From GCA-2720975 sp964469565 (GTDB lineage: Bacteria; Planctomycetota; UBA1135; GCA-002686595), in assembly GCA_964469565.1 (NCBI GenBank), contig CAYXZD010000001.1, forward strand, positions 620,001 to 684,000: a stretch of DNA of 64,000 bases, given 5' to 3'. The notes beneath the pieces were generated by a model. It did not search any database, was not told the origin of the DNA, and saw nothing but the letters and a program-made list of their open reading frames with translations. Of the stretch, positions 9,677-17,176 are shown in pieces. Every line of letters begins with the position of its first letter. Position 1 is the first letter of the stretch. A program made the translations under genes and the position numbers.

Positions 9677-10801
9677 CTAGAGATTTCGCTGGGCCAAAGG
9701 CGGCACACTGGGCACCATCATCACGGCCCACCCCTCTGACTCGCAAGCCTGCATTTCGTCATTGTTTGGAGGTTGATACAGAAGGCGACCCTCGATGCCG
9801 GGGCTGGGGGCAATAAACTCGGCCAGTCCCGCCTCGCCCGCCACACAGAGGGCCGAGGCTAGCGCATCTGCGAGTGCTCCAGTGGGTGCAATCACACTGG
9901 CGGAGCGGCGGCCCTCAAGGGCCCAGCCCGTGCGTGGATCGATAATGTGGGAAAACCGCCGCCCATTGACCTCCAAGAACTGGAATCCATCGCCCGAAGT
10001 GGCCAGCGCCGCATGGGCGAGGAAGGCGTGATGTCCTGCGTTCCCCCCCAGGGCCCCTACATCAGCCAGTCCGGCACTCTCCCCAAGCCCTCCAAGGGGA
10101 TTGATGGCTACACGCCAACCCCCAGCACCGGGCGGAGGACCCGACACCGCAACATCCCCGCCTCCCTCAACAAGGGCCGAGGTGATCCCCCGCTCCCGGA
10201 ACAAGAGCAGCAATTGATCGAGGGCGTAGCCCTTCCCGATTCCCCCGGCATCTAGGCGCATCCCGCGAGCCCCCAACTTCAGGCCTTGCTCGTTGAGATC
10301 CACCCGTCGCCACCCCACCCGTGCACTGGCCTCCTCGAGGCTCACTGGATCAGGCAACTCTACTTGTCGAAAGGCTCTCCGCCACAGGCGCACAAGGGGC
10401 CCAACCGTTACATCGAAGGCACCCGCCGTACACTCTGACACATCAATTCCAATCTCAAGCAGAGTGCGCAGATCCCCACTGATCGGGATACGCACCTCAC
10501 AAGCGGAGTTGCCAAGTCTACGCAGCTCGCTGTTCTCATCGTAATCGCTCAGGAGAGAGTCCAAGTCGGCCAGTCGAGTCCACGCATCCTCAAAAAGCTC
10601 ATCGATATCGACCTGCTCACCTGCGTAAACAACACAACGGAATTCCGTGCCCATGGCCACTGCCCGAGACTCATAGCGACTCAGGCATTCACCGGGATCT
10701 GTTCCTAGTGAACGGCAGCCCACAAGCGCCATCCCGAGACCCATCCAAAGAGACAAGGCCCCCAGTTTCAGAAACAAACGAGGCGGGCAAGGGGTAGGCA
10801 T
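9677..10801 (-). CDS. apbE: FAD:protein FMN transferase (ApbE) lipoprotein
   Basis: This enzyme attaches FMN covalently to Thr/Ser of target flavoproteins such as Rnf/Nqr subunits. Family blocks are AMGTEF (49-54), GAFDVTVGPLVRLW, DAGGIGKGYALD, LVEGGGDV and SHIIDPRTG (about 284-292). The start at 10801 gives a lipoprotein signal with lipobox LVGC (Cys29), as in characterised periplasmic ApbE proteins. The 374-aa length is normal. No Rnf/Nqr or other flavinylated target is in the window. It diverges from the FGE-fold gene over only 42 bp and starts the leftward apbE-gfo-gdhA-permease group. Confidence 0.93.
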   Translation of the reverse strand: MPTPCPPRLFLKLGALSLWMGLGMALVGCRSLGTDPGECLSRYESRAVAMGTEFRCVVYAGEQVDIDELFEDAWTRLADLDSLLSDYDENSELRRLGNSACEVRIPISGDLRTLLEIGIDVSECTAGAFDVTVGPLVRLWRRAFRQVELPDPVSLEEASARVGWRRVDLNEQGLKLGARGMRLDAGGIGKGYALDQLLLLFRERGITSALVEGGGDVAVSGPPPGAGGWRVAINPLGGLGESAGLADVGALGGNAGHHAFLAHAALATSGDGFQFLEVNGRRFSHIIDPRTGWALEGRRSASVIAPTGALADALASALCVAGEAGLAEFIAPSPGIEGRLLYQPPNNDEMQACESEGWAVMMVPSVPPLAQRNL

Positions 10802-10843
10802 GTAGACTGTGACACAACCTACCGCCTCTTCATCCTCGACTCC

Positions 10844-11983
10844 ATGTTTCAGATTTCTCATCTAGCGGCAGGCCTGGGTCTGCTCTGCCCTCTGGTCTTC
10901 CTAACCACTGCGCATGCTGCACTTCAAGACCCACCAACGGCGACCGAATCCACCCCCACCGCAGATGCCTATCCGCCAATGCCATCCGCACCCGGGCCTG
11001 TCGCGGCCCTGGCCTCTCCCGACCACACAGAAGATGGTCGGCCCATGGCCTACACTGAGCGCATTCCTGGGACGGACATTCAGTTTGACCTAGTCGCCAT
11101 TCCCGCGGGTGAGTTCACCATGGGGAGTCCCGCGGATGAGGACGATCGGGGCCATGGGGAAGGCCCCCAGCACTCCACACAGGTCCAGGGGTTTTGGATG
11201 GGCACTTGCGAGGTGACCTGGCAGGAATACTACTCCTGGCAGTTTCGCCTTGACCAGGCCAAGCGTAACCAGTCCGGTCCCAGCGATCCTTGGGCAGACG
11301 CCGTCTCCCGCCCCACACCCCCCTACGTGCCCATGGACTTTGAAATGGGCATTGAGGGCTGCCCCGCGGTCTGCATGACCCAGTTTGCGGCCAAGCAATA
11401 CACCCAGTGGCTCTCCATGAAGACCGGTCGATTCTTCCGCCTCCCCACGGAGGCGGAGTGGGAGTACGCCTGCCGCGCCGGTACATCCACAGCCTACTCC
11501 TTTGGCGACGACCCCGACGATCTTGAGGACTATGCTTGGTACTTCGACAATGGGGACGACTCATATCATCCGGTCGGCAAGAAGAAGCCCAATCCGTGGG
11601 GGCTATTCGATATGCACGGCAACGTGGCTGAATGGGTCCTCGACGCATACGACCCGGCCTTCTACGCCAGTGATGAAGCGAAGGCACCTGACCCCCTGCG
11701 ATGGCCCACCAGCTTGTATCCCCGTGTCGTTCGCGGTGGCTCGTGGGATAGCGACCCAGAGGATTTGCGGAGTGCGGCGCGCATGGCCTCCAAGAAGGGC
11801 TGGAAGGTCCAAGACCCTCAGCTTCCCAAGAGTATTTGGTACCACACGGACGCAGCCTTCGTAGGATTTAGAGTCGTGCGCCCAGTGTCTGCGCCCCCAT
11901 TCAAGAACCGCGGCAGATTCTGGCAAGCCGACGTGCCCGCGATCCTCGAGATTCAAACCAAACAGCGCCAAGGCGGGCGCTAA
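10844..11983 (+). CDS. Secreted FGE-sulfatase-fold protein lacking catalytic cysteines
   Basis: This 379-aa protein has a signal peptide (cleavage near AHA, residue 25) and a formylglycine-generating-enzyme-type domain: IPAGEFTMGS, RLPTEAEWEYACRAG, NPWGLFDMHGNVAEW, VVRGGSWDSD and GFRVVRP. In true FGE the segment after GGS holds the two catalytic cysteines; here it reads GGSWDSDPEDLRSAAR with no cysteine. It is therefore probably not an FGly-generating enzyme but one of the secreted FGE-fold proteins used for binding or for other chemistry. It diverges from apbE and is followed after 34 bp by a Tat Gfo/Idh gene. Confidence 0.87.
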   Translation: MFQISHLAAGLGLLCPLVFLTTAHAALQDPPTATESTPTADAYPPMPSAPGPVAALASPDHTEDGRPMAYTERIPGTDIQFDLVAIPAGEFTMGSPADEDDRGHGEGPQHSTQVQGFWMGTCEVTWQEYYSWQFRLDQAKRNQSGPSDPWADAVSRPTPPYVPMDFEMGIEGCPAVCMTQFAAKQYTQWLSMKTGRFFRLPTEAEWEYACRAGTSTAYSFGDDPDDLEDYAWYFDNGDDSYHPVGKKKPNPWGLFDMHGNVAEWVLDAYDPAFYASDEAKAPDPLRWPTSLYPRVVRGGSWDSDPEDLRSAARMASKKGWKVQDPQLPKSIWYHTDAAFVGFRVVRPVSAPPFKNRGRFWQADVPAILEIQTKQRQGGR

Positions 11984-12017
11984 TCGAGTCTACTCCCCGC
12001 CATTCCACCCGATCATC

Positions 12018-13313
12018 ATGACTTCTAGACGTGCATTCCTCAAACAGTCCGCCCTCACCGCAGCTGCCGGAGCATCCATTCCGAGCCTAGCCACTGCACT
12101 GGGCCGCGCTCAACCAGCCGGTGACCGAACCCTACGCATCGCTCTGATTGGCTGTGGAGGTCGCGGTCGCGGTGCCGCGAGCCAAGCCCTTTCCACCGCC
12201 GGCTCAGTGGAACTTGTCGCCATGGCCGATGCGTTTTCCGACCAACTCGCCGACGCACACAAAGCCATCGCCGCTGCCAATCCGGAGCGGGTCAAAGTGC
12301 CTGAGGAGAACAGGTTCGTTGGCTTCGATGCCTACAAGCAGGCTATGGATTGCGATGTAGACGTGGTCATTCTCGCCACCCCACCAGGCTTCCGCCCCAT
12401 GCACTTCGACCACGCTGTGAGCCTCGGCAAGCACGTGTTCATGGAAAAACCCGTTGCAGTGGACGGGCCAGGAATCCGCCAAGTCCTCTCCGCCGCTGCC
12501 GACGCGAGGGAGAAGGATCTCAAGGTGGGTGTGGGCCTCCAACGCCGCCACTCAAACAAGTACAACGAAACGATTCGACGCATTCAGGACGGGGCGATTG
12601 GGGACGTGATCCTCCTTCGATCGTACTGGAACTCCGGCGGTGTGTGGACTCGCCCCCGCAAAGAGGGGCAGACAGAAATGGAGTATCAAATGCGCAACTG
12701 GTACTACTTCAATTGGTTGTGTGGAGACCACATCGCCGAGCAACACATCCACAATCTCGACATTGCAAACTGGATCAAAGGTGGCCCACCCGCCAAGGCT
12801 CAGGGGCAGGGCGGACGCCAAGTCAGGACCGGCATTGAGAACGGCGAGATCTTTGATCATCACATGGTGGAGTTCACCTACGAAGACGGCACGACGCTCC
12901 TGAGTGCATGCCGCCACATTCCTGGTTGTTGGAACAGTGTTTCAGAGCACGTCACCGGCAGTGCGGGATCAGGCCATGTCGGCGCAGGCCGACTGACCCC
13001 CAAGGGGGGAGAGCCGTGGCGCTTCCGCGGGGAAGATCCCAACCACTACCAGGTAGAGCATGACGTGCTCTTTGCGGCCATTCGAGAGGGCACCCCCCAC
13101 AACGAGGCTGAGTATGGTGCCACCAGCACAATGACCTCGATCATGGGCCGCATGGCCACCTATTCGGGGCAGGCCGTCACCTTCGATCGATGCCTAGATT
13201 CCCCCACGGCCCTCGTTCCCAGTGCTTACGATTTCAACGGCACCCCCCCCACCGTTCCAGACGAGAACGGCCACTACCCTATCCCGATGCCCGGCACGAC
13301 TCCCGCCTACTAG
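12018..13313 (+). CDS. Gfo/Idh/MocA family oxidoreductase with Tat signal
   Basis: This 431-aa protein begins with a canonical twin-arginine signal (SRRAFLK, residues 3-9) and an alanine-rich h-region. The NAD(P)-binding motif ALIGCGGRGRG lies near residue 42, followed by FMEKPVA and the block AEQHIHNLDIANW. It is a paralogue of the gene at 8331-9659. It is probably exported, perhaps acting on sugars or polyols, but the substrate is unknown. It lies 34 bp after the FGE-fold gene and 17 bp before a small secreted protein gene, suggesting a three-gene rightward operon. Confidence 0.9.
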   Translation: MTSRRAFLKQSALTAAAGASIPSLATALGRAQPAGDRTLRIALIGCGGRGRGAASQALSTAGSVELVAMADAFSDQLADAHKAIAAANPERVKVPEENRFVGFDAYKQAMDCDVDVVILATPPGFRPMHFDHAVSLGKHVFMEKPVAVDGPGIRQVLSAAADAREKDLKVGVGLQRRHSNKYNETIRRIQDGAIGDVILLRSYWNSGGVWTRPRKEGQTEMEYQMRNWYYFNWLCGDHIAEQHIHNLDIANWIKGGPPAKAQGQGGRQVRTGIENGEIFDHHMVEFTYEDGTTLLSACRHIPGCWNSVSEHVTGSAGSGHVGAGRLTPKGGEPWRFRGEDPNHYQVEHDVLFAAIREGTPHNEAEYGATSTMTSIMGRMATYSGQAVTFDRCLDSPTALVPSAYDFNGTPPTVPDENGHYPIPMPGTTPAY

Positions 13314-13330
13314 ACGAAGCCCCACTCTCC

Positions 13331-13804
13331 ATGAAATCCACCCTCATCCTTCCGTTCCTTCTTGGCTCTGTGTTCACCTTGGCCGTGCTCACCCAGTCCC
13401 CCGAGGCTTACGCCCAAGATCCACCGACTTCCGAATCCGCAGGAGACGAACCCGAAACCGAACTGGAAGCCCAGATGCTGCGCGTCAAAGACGCCATGCG
13501 CCTCCTGCGTCGCACCATCCGAAAGGCCGAGTCACGCTCGGAATCTCTCGCACTCGTCCAAGAGTGCCAGGAAGCCATGATTCTTGCCAAGCCCTACAAG
13601 CCCATCATGCTGAAGAATGTCCCAGCTGACAAACAGGCTGCTTTTGTGCGCGATTACCGTGTGGATATGATCGCAGCGACGCGCGTCTACCTAGACCTCG
13701 AAGAGGCCATCCTCTTGGAGAAGGATGACCTTGCCCAGGACCTCTACAAGAAAGCCAAGGGCACAGAGGATCCCGCCCATGAGCGCTTTACGGAAGACGG
13801 CTGA
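13331..13804 (+). CDS. Small secreted helical protein, unknown function
   Basis: The 157-aa product starts MKSTLILPFLLGSVF and has a clear signal peptide with cleavage near AYAQ. The mature part is charged and predicted helical (QMLRVKDAMRLLRRTIRKAE and later DLEEAILLEKDDLAQDL), possibly forming a helical hairpin or coiled coil. It ends at TEDG. I do not recognise a family. The ATG at 13331 is preferred to a longer frame reaching back into the Gfo/Idh gene because it opens the signal peptide. It is 17 bp downstream of the Gfo/Idh gene and may be cotranscribed. Confidence 0.75.
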   Translation: MKSTLILPFLLGSVFTLAVLTQSPEAYAQDPPTSESAGDEPETELEAQMLRVKDAMRLLRRTIRKAESRSESLALVQECQEAMILAKPYKPIMLKNVPADKQAAFVRDYRVDMIAATRVYLDLEEAILLEKDDLAQDLYKKAKGTEDPAHERFTEDG

Positions 13805-13861
13805 CTCCTATTCAGTTTCGGGCGGCGCTAGCTGAATTGCAGCAACCCCGCCGAGGGGACG

Positions 13862-14521
13862 TTAGACAAGTCGGCCTTGGTCTAAGCGCACCAAGCTCCC
13901 AGCCCGTTCGGCGAGGGTGGCATCATGGGTAGCGAGTAGCAGCGTACCGCCCTGGCTGTGAAATGCTTGCAGCTGTCGGGCCACGTTTTCCGCACAGTGG
14001 GGGTCGAGGTTTCCCGTCGGCTCATCGGCAAGCAGAATGTCTGGCTCAGAAGCTAATGCGCGGGCCAGCGCCACTCGCTGCCGTTCACCTGCGCTCAATT
14101 GATCGGGGCGGTGGTTCGCACGCTCCCCGAGACCCAACTGCACGAGACGCTCTAGGGCACGGTTCCGAGCACCTTCTCGGGAATCACCCAGGGCCACATT
14201 GGAAAGCGCATCGAGGTAGGGAATGAGATGCATGGACTGAAAGGCAAAACCCATCCTTGCCCGTCGATAAGCCCGCCGACTCGCCGGGCCCAACCCATAC
14301 AAGTCTTGCCCGTCCACCAGAACTTGGCCGCCGCCCGGTCGCAGCATCCCCCCGAGGATCAAGAGCAAGGTGGTCTTCCCCGACCCGCTCGGCCCACAGA
14401 GGGCAGTGAAAGTCCCTGCCTCAAAGCTCAGGTCCAATGAATCAAGCGCAGGATTCCCGCCCTTGCCGGAGTATGCGTGCAGGAGTCGCTTGGCCTGAAG
14501 AATCGCACCTTGTTTAGCCAT
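13862..14521 (-). CDS. LolD/MacB-type ABC transporter ATP-binding protein
   Basis: This 219-aa ABC ATPase has Walker A GPSGSGKT (43-50), a Q-loop near FAFQSMHL, signature LSAGERQRVALARAL, Walker B ILLADEP followed by TGNLD, and the switch histidine in LLATHD. The TGNLD pattern is typical of the LolD/FtsE/MacB group, which partners FtsX-type permeases. It overlaps the upstream permease gene by 8 bp, so the two are translationally coupled and form one transporter. It is the last gene of a five-gene leftward operon. Whether the system moves lipid or peptide or works as a mechanotransmission machine is not visible. Confidence 0.93.
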   Translation of the reverse strand: MAKQGAILQAKRLLHAYSGKGGNPALDSLDLSFEAGTFTALCGPSGSGKTTLLLILGGMLRPGGGQVLVDGQDLYGLGPASRRAYRRARMGFAFQSMHLIPYLDALSNVALGDSREGARNRALERLVQLGLGERANHRPDQLSAGERQRVALARALASEPDILLADEPTGNLDPHCAENVARQLQAFHSQGGTLLLATHDATLAERAGSLVRLDQGRLV

Positions 14522-15656
14522 GGCCGAGGCTCCGGATTGGATCTTGGGCGAGGCAGAGGACGATGGCTGGCAAGGTGGCTAGCCCTGAGAACAGGGGGCC
14601 TGCCACAAGCGCTGCTGTGGCTAAATCAGCGTCAAGGCCCAATTCGAGTGCGGCAGCCGGGAAAACCTCAAGACCGTTGAGGCCTGCAAGCCACGGACCC
14701 CACCAACACCCCAAGGCGGTGCCCGCTAATCCGACGATGAAAGCACGCCCCAGCAAAACCCCCGCCACCCTAAAGGGTCCATGCCCCAGTGCGACAAGCA
14801 CGCCCATTTCCCCCAGTCGTGCTCGGGAATTGAGAAGTGCAAGGGCCACCAGCAGCATGCCAGCAAGGGTTAGTGTCAAGGGAGCTGAGGCGGCCATGGC
14901 CTCTTCCGCAAGTATGCGCTGCCTGCGTCGAGCGTCGGCCGCCTCACGGCGGCGGACGACCCGGGTGCCCGGCAAGAGGCGCTCGAGCCCAGCGCTCAAT
15001 GTTGCGGCCGGATCGGGGTCCTCCGCAGTGCAGTGGCACTCCAGTGCCTGGATTTCATTGATGCGGCCCAACATTCCAAGCCACTCCTGCGCCTGATCGA
15101 GACCCACATACACGCTCATGTCCTCGGCGGTTCCAGCCTCCCTCAGCACCTGGCCCACCACGAGTTCGCGACCGAGAACTTCTATCTGGCTGCCAGGGCC
15201 CACCGAGAGAATTCGGGCGAGGGCTCCTCCAACGGTTGCTTGGTCTTGCTCCACAATTCGCCCAAAGACAGGCTTCATGGATTTCCCTCCTTTGAAGCGC
15301 TCGGCGGAGATGCCAATCAGGAGCGCACTCTGCCCCTGAACCTGGACGCGTTGTTTCAAGAGGGGTATGAGGCGGTTCGCCACCTCTTGATCATGAACGC
15401 GATCAATGTACTCCTCTGGGATCGAGTGATCTGAGTAGCCGCGCTCCCAGTACTCGGCCTCGTCGGTTTGGTCGCTAAGAATCACTAGGTTGAGGCCCAT
15501 GTCGCGCTGAATGATGCGCGTCTGCTTTTCATTCGCACGCGCACTCAACAACGAAAGCAGTACCCACGCCACCGCCGCGCCCACGACCAAAGTGGAGAGG
15601 ATCGCACTCATCCAGCGATGGAGCAACTCCCGCCCGATCAAGCCGAGAGCATCCAT
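14514..15656 (-). CDS. FtsX/MacB-type ABC transporter permease
   Basis: The 380-aa product has one N-terminal transmembrane helix (about residues 16-38), a periplasmic domain of about 190 residues, and three C-terminal helices (about 255-375). That four-helix layout is the FtsX/LolC/MacB (type VII) fold. The ATG at 15656 shares its A with the TGA stop of the 26-aa gene upstream (TGATG), which is strong evidence for this start over the TTG one codon earlier. The partner ATPase gene overlaps its 3' end. No HlyD/MacA-like adaptor is nearby; the 476-aa protein and the microprotein may take an accessory role (inference). Confidence 0.9.
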   Translation of the reverse strand: MDALGLIGRELLHRWMSAILSTLVVGAAVAWVLLSLLSARANEKQTRIIQRDMGLNLVILSDQTDEAEYWERGYSDHSIPEEYIDRVHDQEVANRLIPLLKQRVQVQGQSALLIGISAERFKGGKSMKPVFGRIVEQDQATVGGALARILSVGPGSQIEVLGRELVVGQVLREAGTAEDMSVYVGLDQAQEWLGMLGRINEIQALECHCTAEDPDPAATLSAGLERLLPGTRVVRRREAADARRRQRILAEEAMAASAPLTLTLAGMLLVALALLNSRARLGEMGVLVALGHGPFRVAGVLLGRAFIVGLAGTALGCWWGPWLAGLNGLEVFPAAALELGLDADLATAALVAGPLFSGLATLPAIVLCLAQDPIRSLGHG

Positions 15657-15736
15657 CAATCACTCTTGGTCAGAGCAATCACCAAGCCAGCAACAAGTAC
15701 GACGGCTGCCGAAATCACAATCACGAAAATACTCAT
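15656..15736 (-). CDS. 26-aa single-transmembrane microprotein
   Basis: I read this short frame by eye: 26 codons beginning MSIFVIVISA and ending ALTKSD. It is almost entirely one hydrophobic helix (residues 3-22) with a short polar C-terminus. It starts 9 bp after the stop of the 476-aa membrane protein gene, and its TGA overlaps the ATG of the FtsX-type permease by one base, the classic arrangement for translational coupling. That context argues that it is translated. By analogy with small helices that bind transporter complexes it may modulate the permease; this is inference. A purely regulatory leader function is the alternative. Confidence 0.6.
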   Translation of the reverse strand: MSIFVIVISAAVVLVAGLVIALTKSD

Positions 15737-15745
15737 ATCGTGAGC

Positions 15746-17176
15746 CTAGACATCCTCGTGACGACAGGCAAGCTCGCAGGGCTTACCGTGGCGGCGGCGG
15801 ATACTTAAGAGCAACACCCCGCACCAGAGCACAACGATTCCCCCAAAGACTGCGACCCCATTACCCAACCACTGGGCCTCGCTGCCCGCTTGTGGATTTT
15901 CGGGCTCATCCAACTCTGAGCCGCTTGATACGGCCCCATCCGGGCGGCCCTCCCCCGAGGTGGCAACCGGCCCATGGTCTTCGGCGGCAACGCCAGGCGC
16001 GGCGTCGACGACTTCAGGCCGTCGAGCTTCACCGGCCTCAAAGGACCAATCATCATTTGAGCTGGGGACAAGCGATGGCGGTGGCTGCTGATGAGGGGGA
16101 TCAGCGTTGGTCTGGGAATCACCCCCCGCACCCAAGGGGGAGGGCTCGATGGACGTCTCGCGATAACCTAGAAGTAGCGCCCCGACACCCAGCCCCTTCG
16201 CCGCCGTACCAGGATTCCCTGATTGGACCTTGGCGAGAATCCGCTGAACCTCGGCCACGACCATGGGGCTCTGCGGGTCAAATCCGAGCAAGTCAGCTGC
16301 ACGCTCCTGTTGGGCCTGGCCCCAGCGCAGGGGAAGAGTCGGTTCACTCAACCAGCGACGGTCCGTTTCACACTCACAAGACGATCCCACAAGCGCCAAT
16401 TGAGCGAGAATCTCAAGCTCTGCGATCTCATCCCTGACGAGGACAGGCCCTGCACGCTTCGCGCGCCCGTAGAGGGCAACAACCGCCGGCCGCTTCGATG
16501 GATCCCGGAGTCCTAGGCTCCACAAGGTCACAGCACATTCTTTTTGTTCAGCCGCCGTGATCGTGGTGACACGCACGGGGTACCTCAATGGCCTAGGCAG
16601 GCTCGATTCCAGGCGTTCCAAGGCGGCGCAGGCTAGGCGCACCTCCTCAGCTGCGGCGGAGTTGGCAGTCACATCATCACCCTCGATCACCCAAAGCGTC
16701 GCAAAGCTCGTCAACGCTTCCCGCGTCCACTCACTCCGTATCGCATCGGATCCTGCCCACTTCGCTGCCGCTTTCAGTTCCTCACTCAGAGACTCAAGTG
16801 GCACACCTCCCTCATCGAGCCCTTCAAAGCGCAGTGGGTTCAGACCCTCCCTGTGTAGGAACCAGGCGGCTTCCAAACCACTGGCTAGGAGTGCCTGGGC
16901 GAGGGGGTCATCAGCGCTGCTTGAGGCGGCCAGCGCCCCAACGCGAAGGTTGGTATCACGGCACAAGGCAGCCCCGAGCGCACCCAGATCACGGTTCAAT
17001 AGGGCTTCGCCAGCCGGAGCCTCGCGAACGACTCTAGCCAGAAGATACTCCTCACCCGCTAAGTCGACGAAGCCAATATCTCGCACGGTGTAGCGGCACA
17101 GTGGCATGCCCAACCCAGCGAGTAGCACGCCTGCGCAGGCAACGCGCTTGGTCAATGAACTCACGGTGCGCCTCAT
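15746..17176 (-). CDS. Membrane-anchored protein of unknown family
   Basis: I do not recognise this 476-aa protein. It has an N-terminal hydrophobic segment (about residues 11-27), an Ala/Leu/Glu-rich probably helical domain (about 30-330), a Pro/Ser/Asp/Gly-rich linker (about 345-435) and a C-terminal transmembrane helix (about 438-459) followed by the basic tail SIRRRHGK. The likely topology is a large extracytoplasmic domain held by the C-terminal helix with a short cytoplasmic tail. Its start overlaps the stop of the 1406-aa gene by 4 bp (ATGA), and the microprotein gene starts 9 bp after its end. It is therefore part of the five-gene operon with the ABC transporter. Confidence 0.75.
   Translation of the reverse strand: MRRTVSSLTKRVACAGVLLAGLGMPLCRYTVRDIGFVDLAGEEYLLARVVREAPAGEALLNRDLGALGAALCRDTNLRVGALAASSSADDPLAQALLASGLEAAWFLHREGLNPLRFEGLDEGGVPLESLSEELKAAAKWAGSDAIRSEWTREALTSFATLWVIEGDDVTANSAAAEEVRLACAALERLESSLPRPLRYPVRVTTITAAEQKECAVTLWSLGLRDPSKRPAVVALYGRAKRAGPVLVRDEIAELEILAQLALVGSSCECETDRRWLSEPTLPLRWGQAQQERAADLLGFDPQSPMVVAEVQRILAKVQSGNPGTAAKGLGVGALLLGYRETSIEPSPLGAGGDSQTNADPPHQQPPPSLVPSSNDDWSFEAGEARRPEVVDAAPGVAAEDHGPVATSGEGRPDGAVSSGSELDEPENPQAGSEAQWLGNGVAVFGGIVVLWCGVLLLSIRRRHGKPCELACRHEDV

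Noticed and set aside
10844..11983. Sulfatase-maturing formylglycine enzyme partnering the sulfatase at 30.9 kb
   Set aside because: Catalytic cysteines are absent, the protein is exported, and the genes are 20 kb apart.
13809..13838. ATTCAG/CTGAAT inverted repeat between converging genes as a bidirectional terminator
   Set aside because: The stem is AT-poor only in its loop, just 6 bp, and neither strand has a T-run after it.
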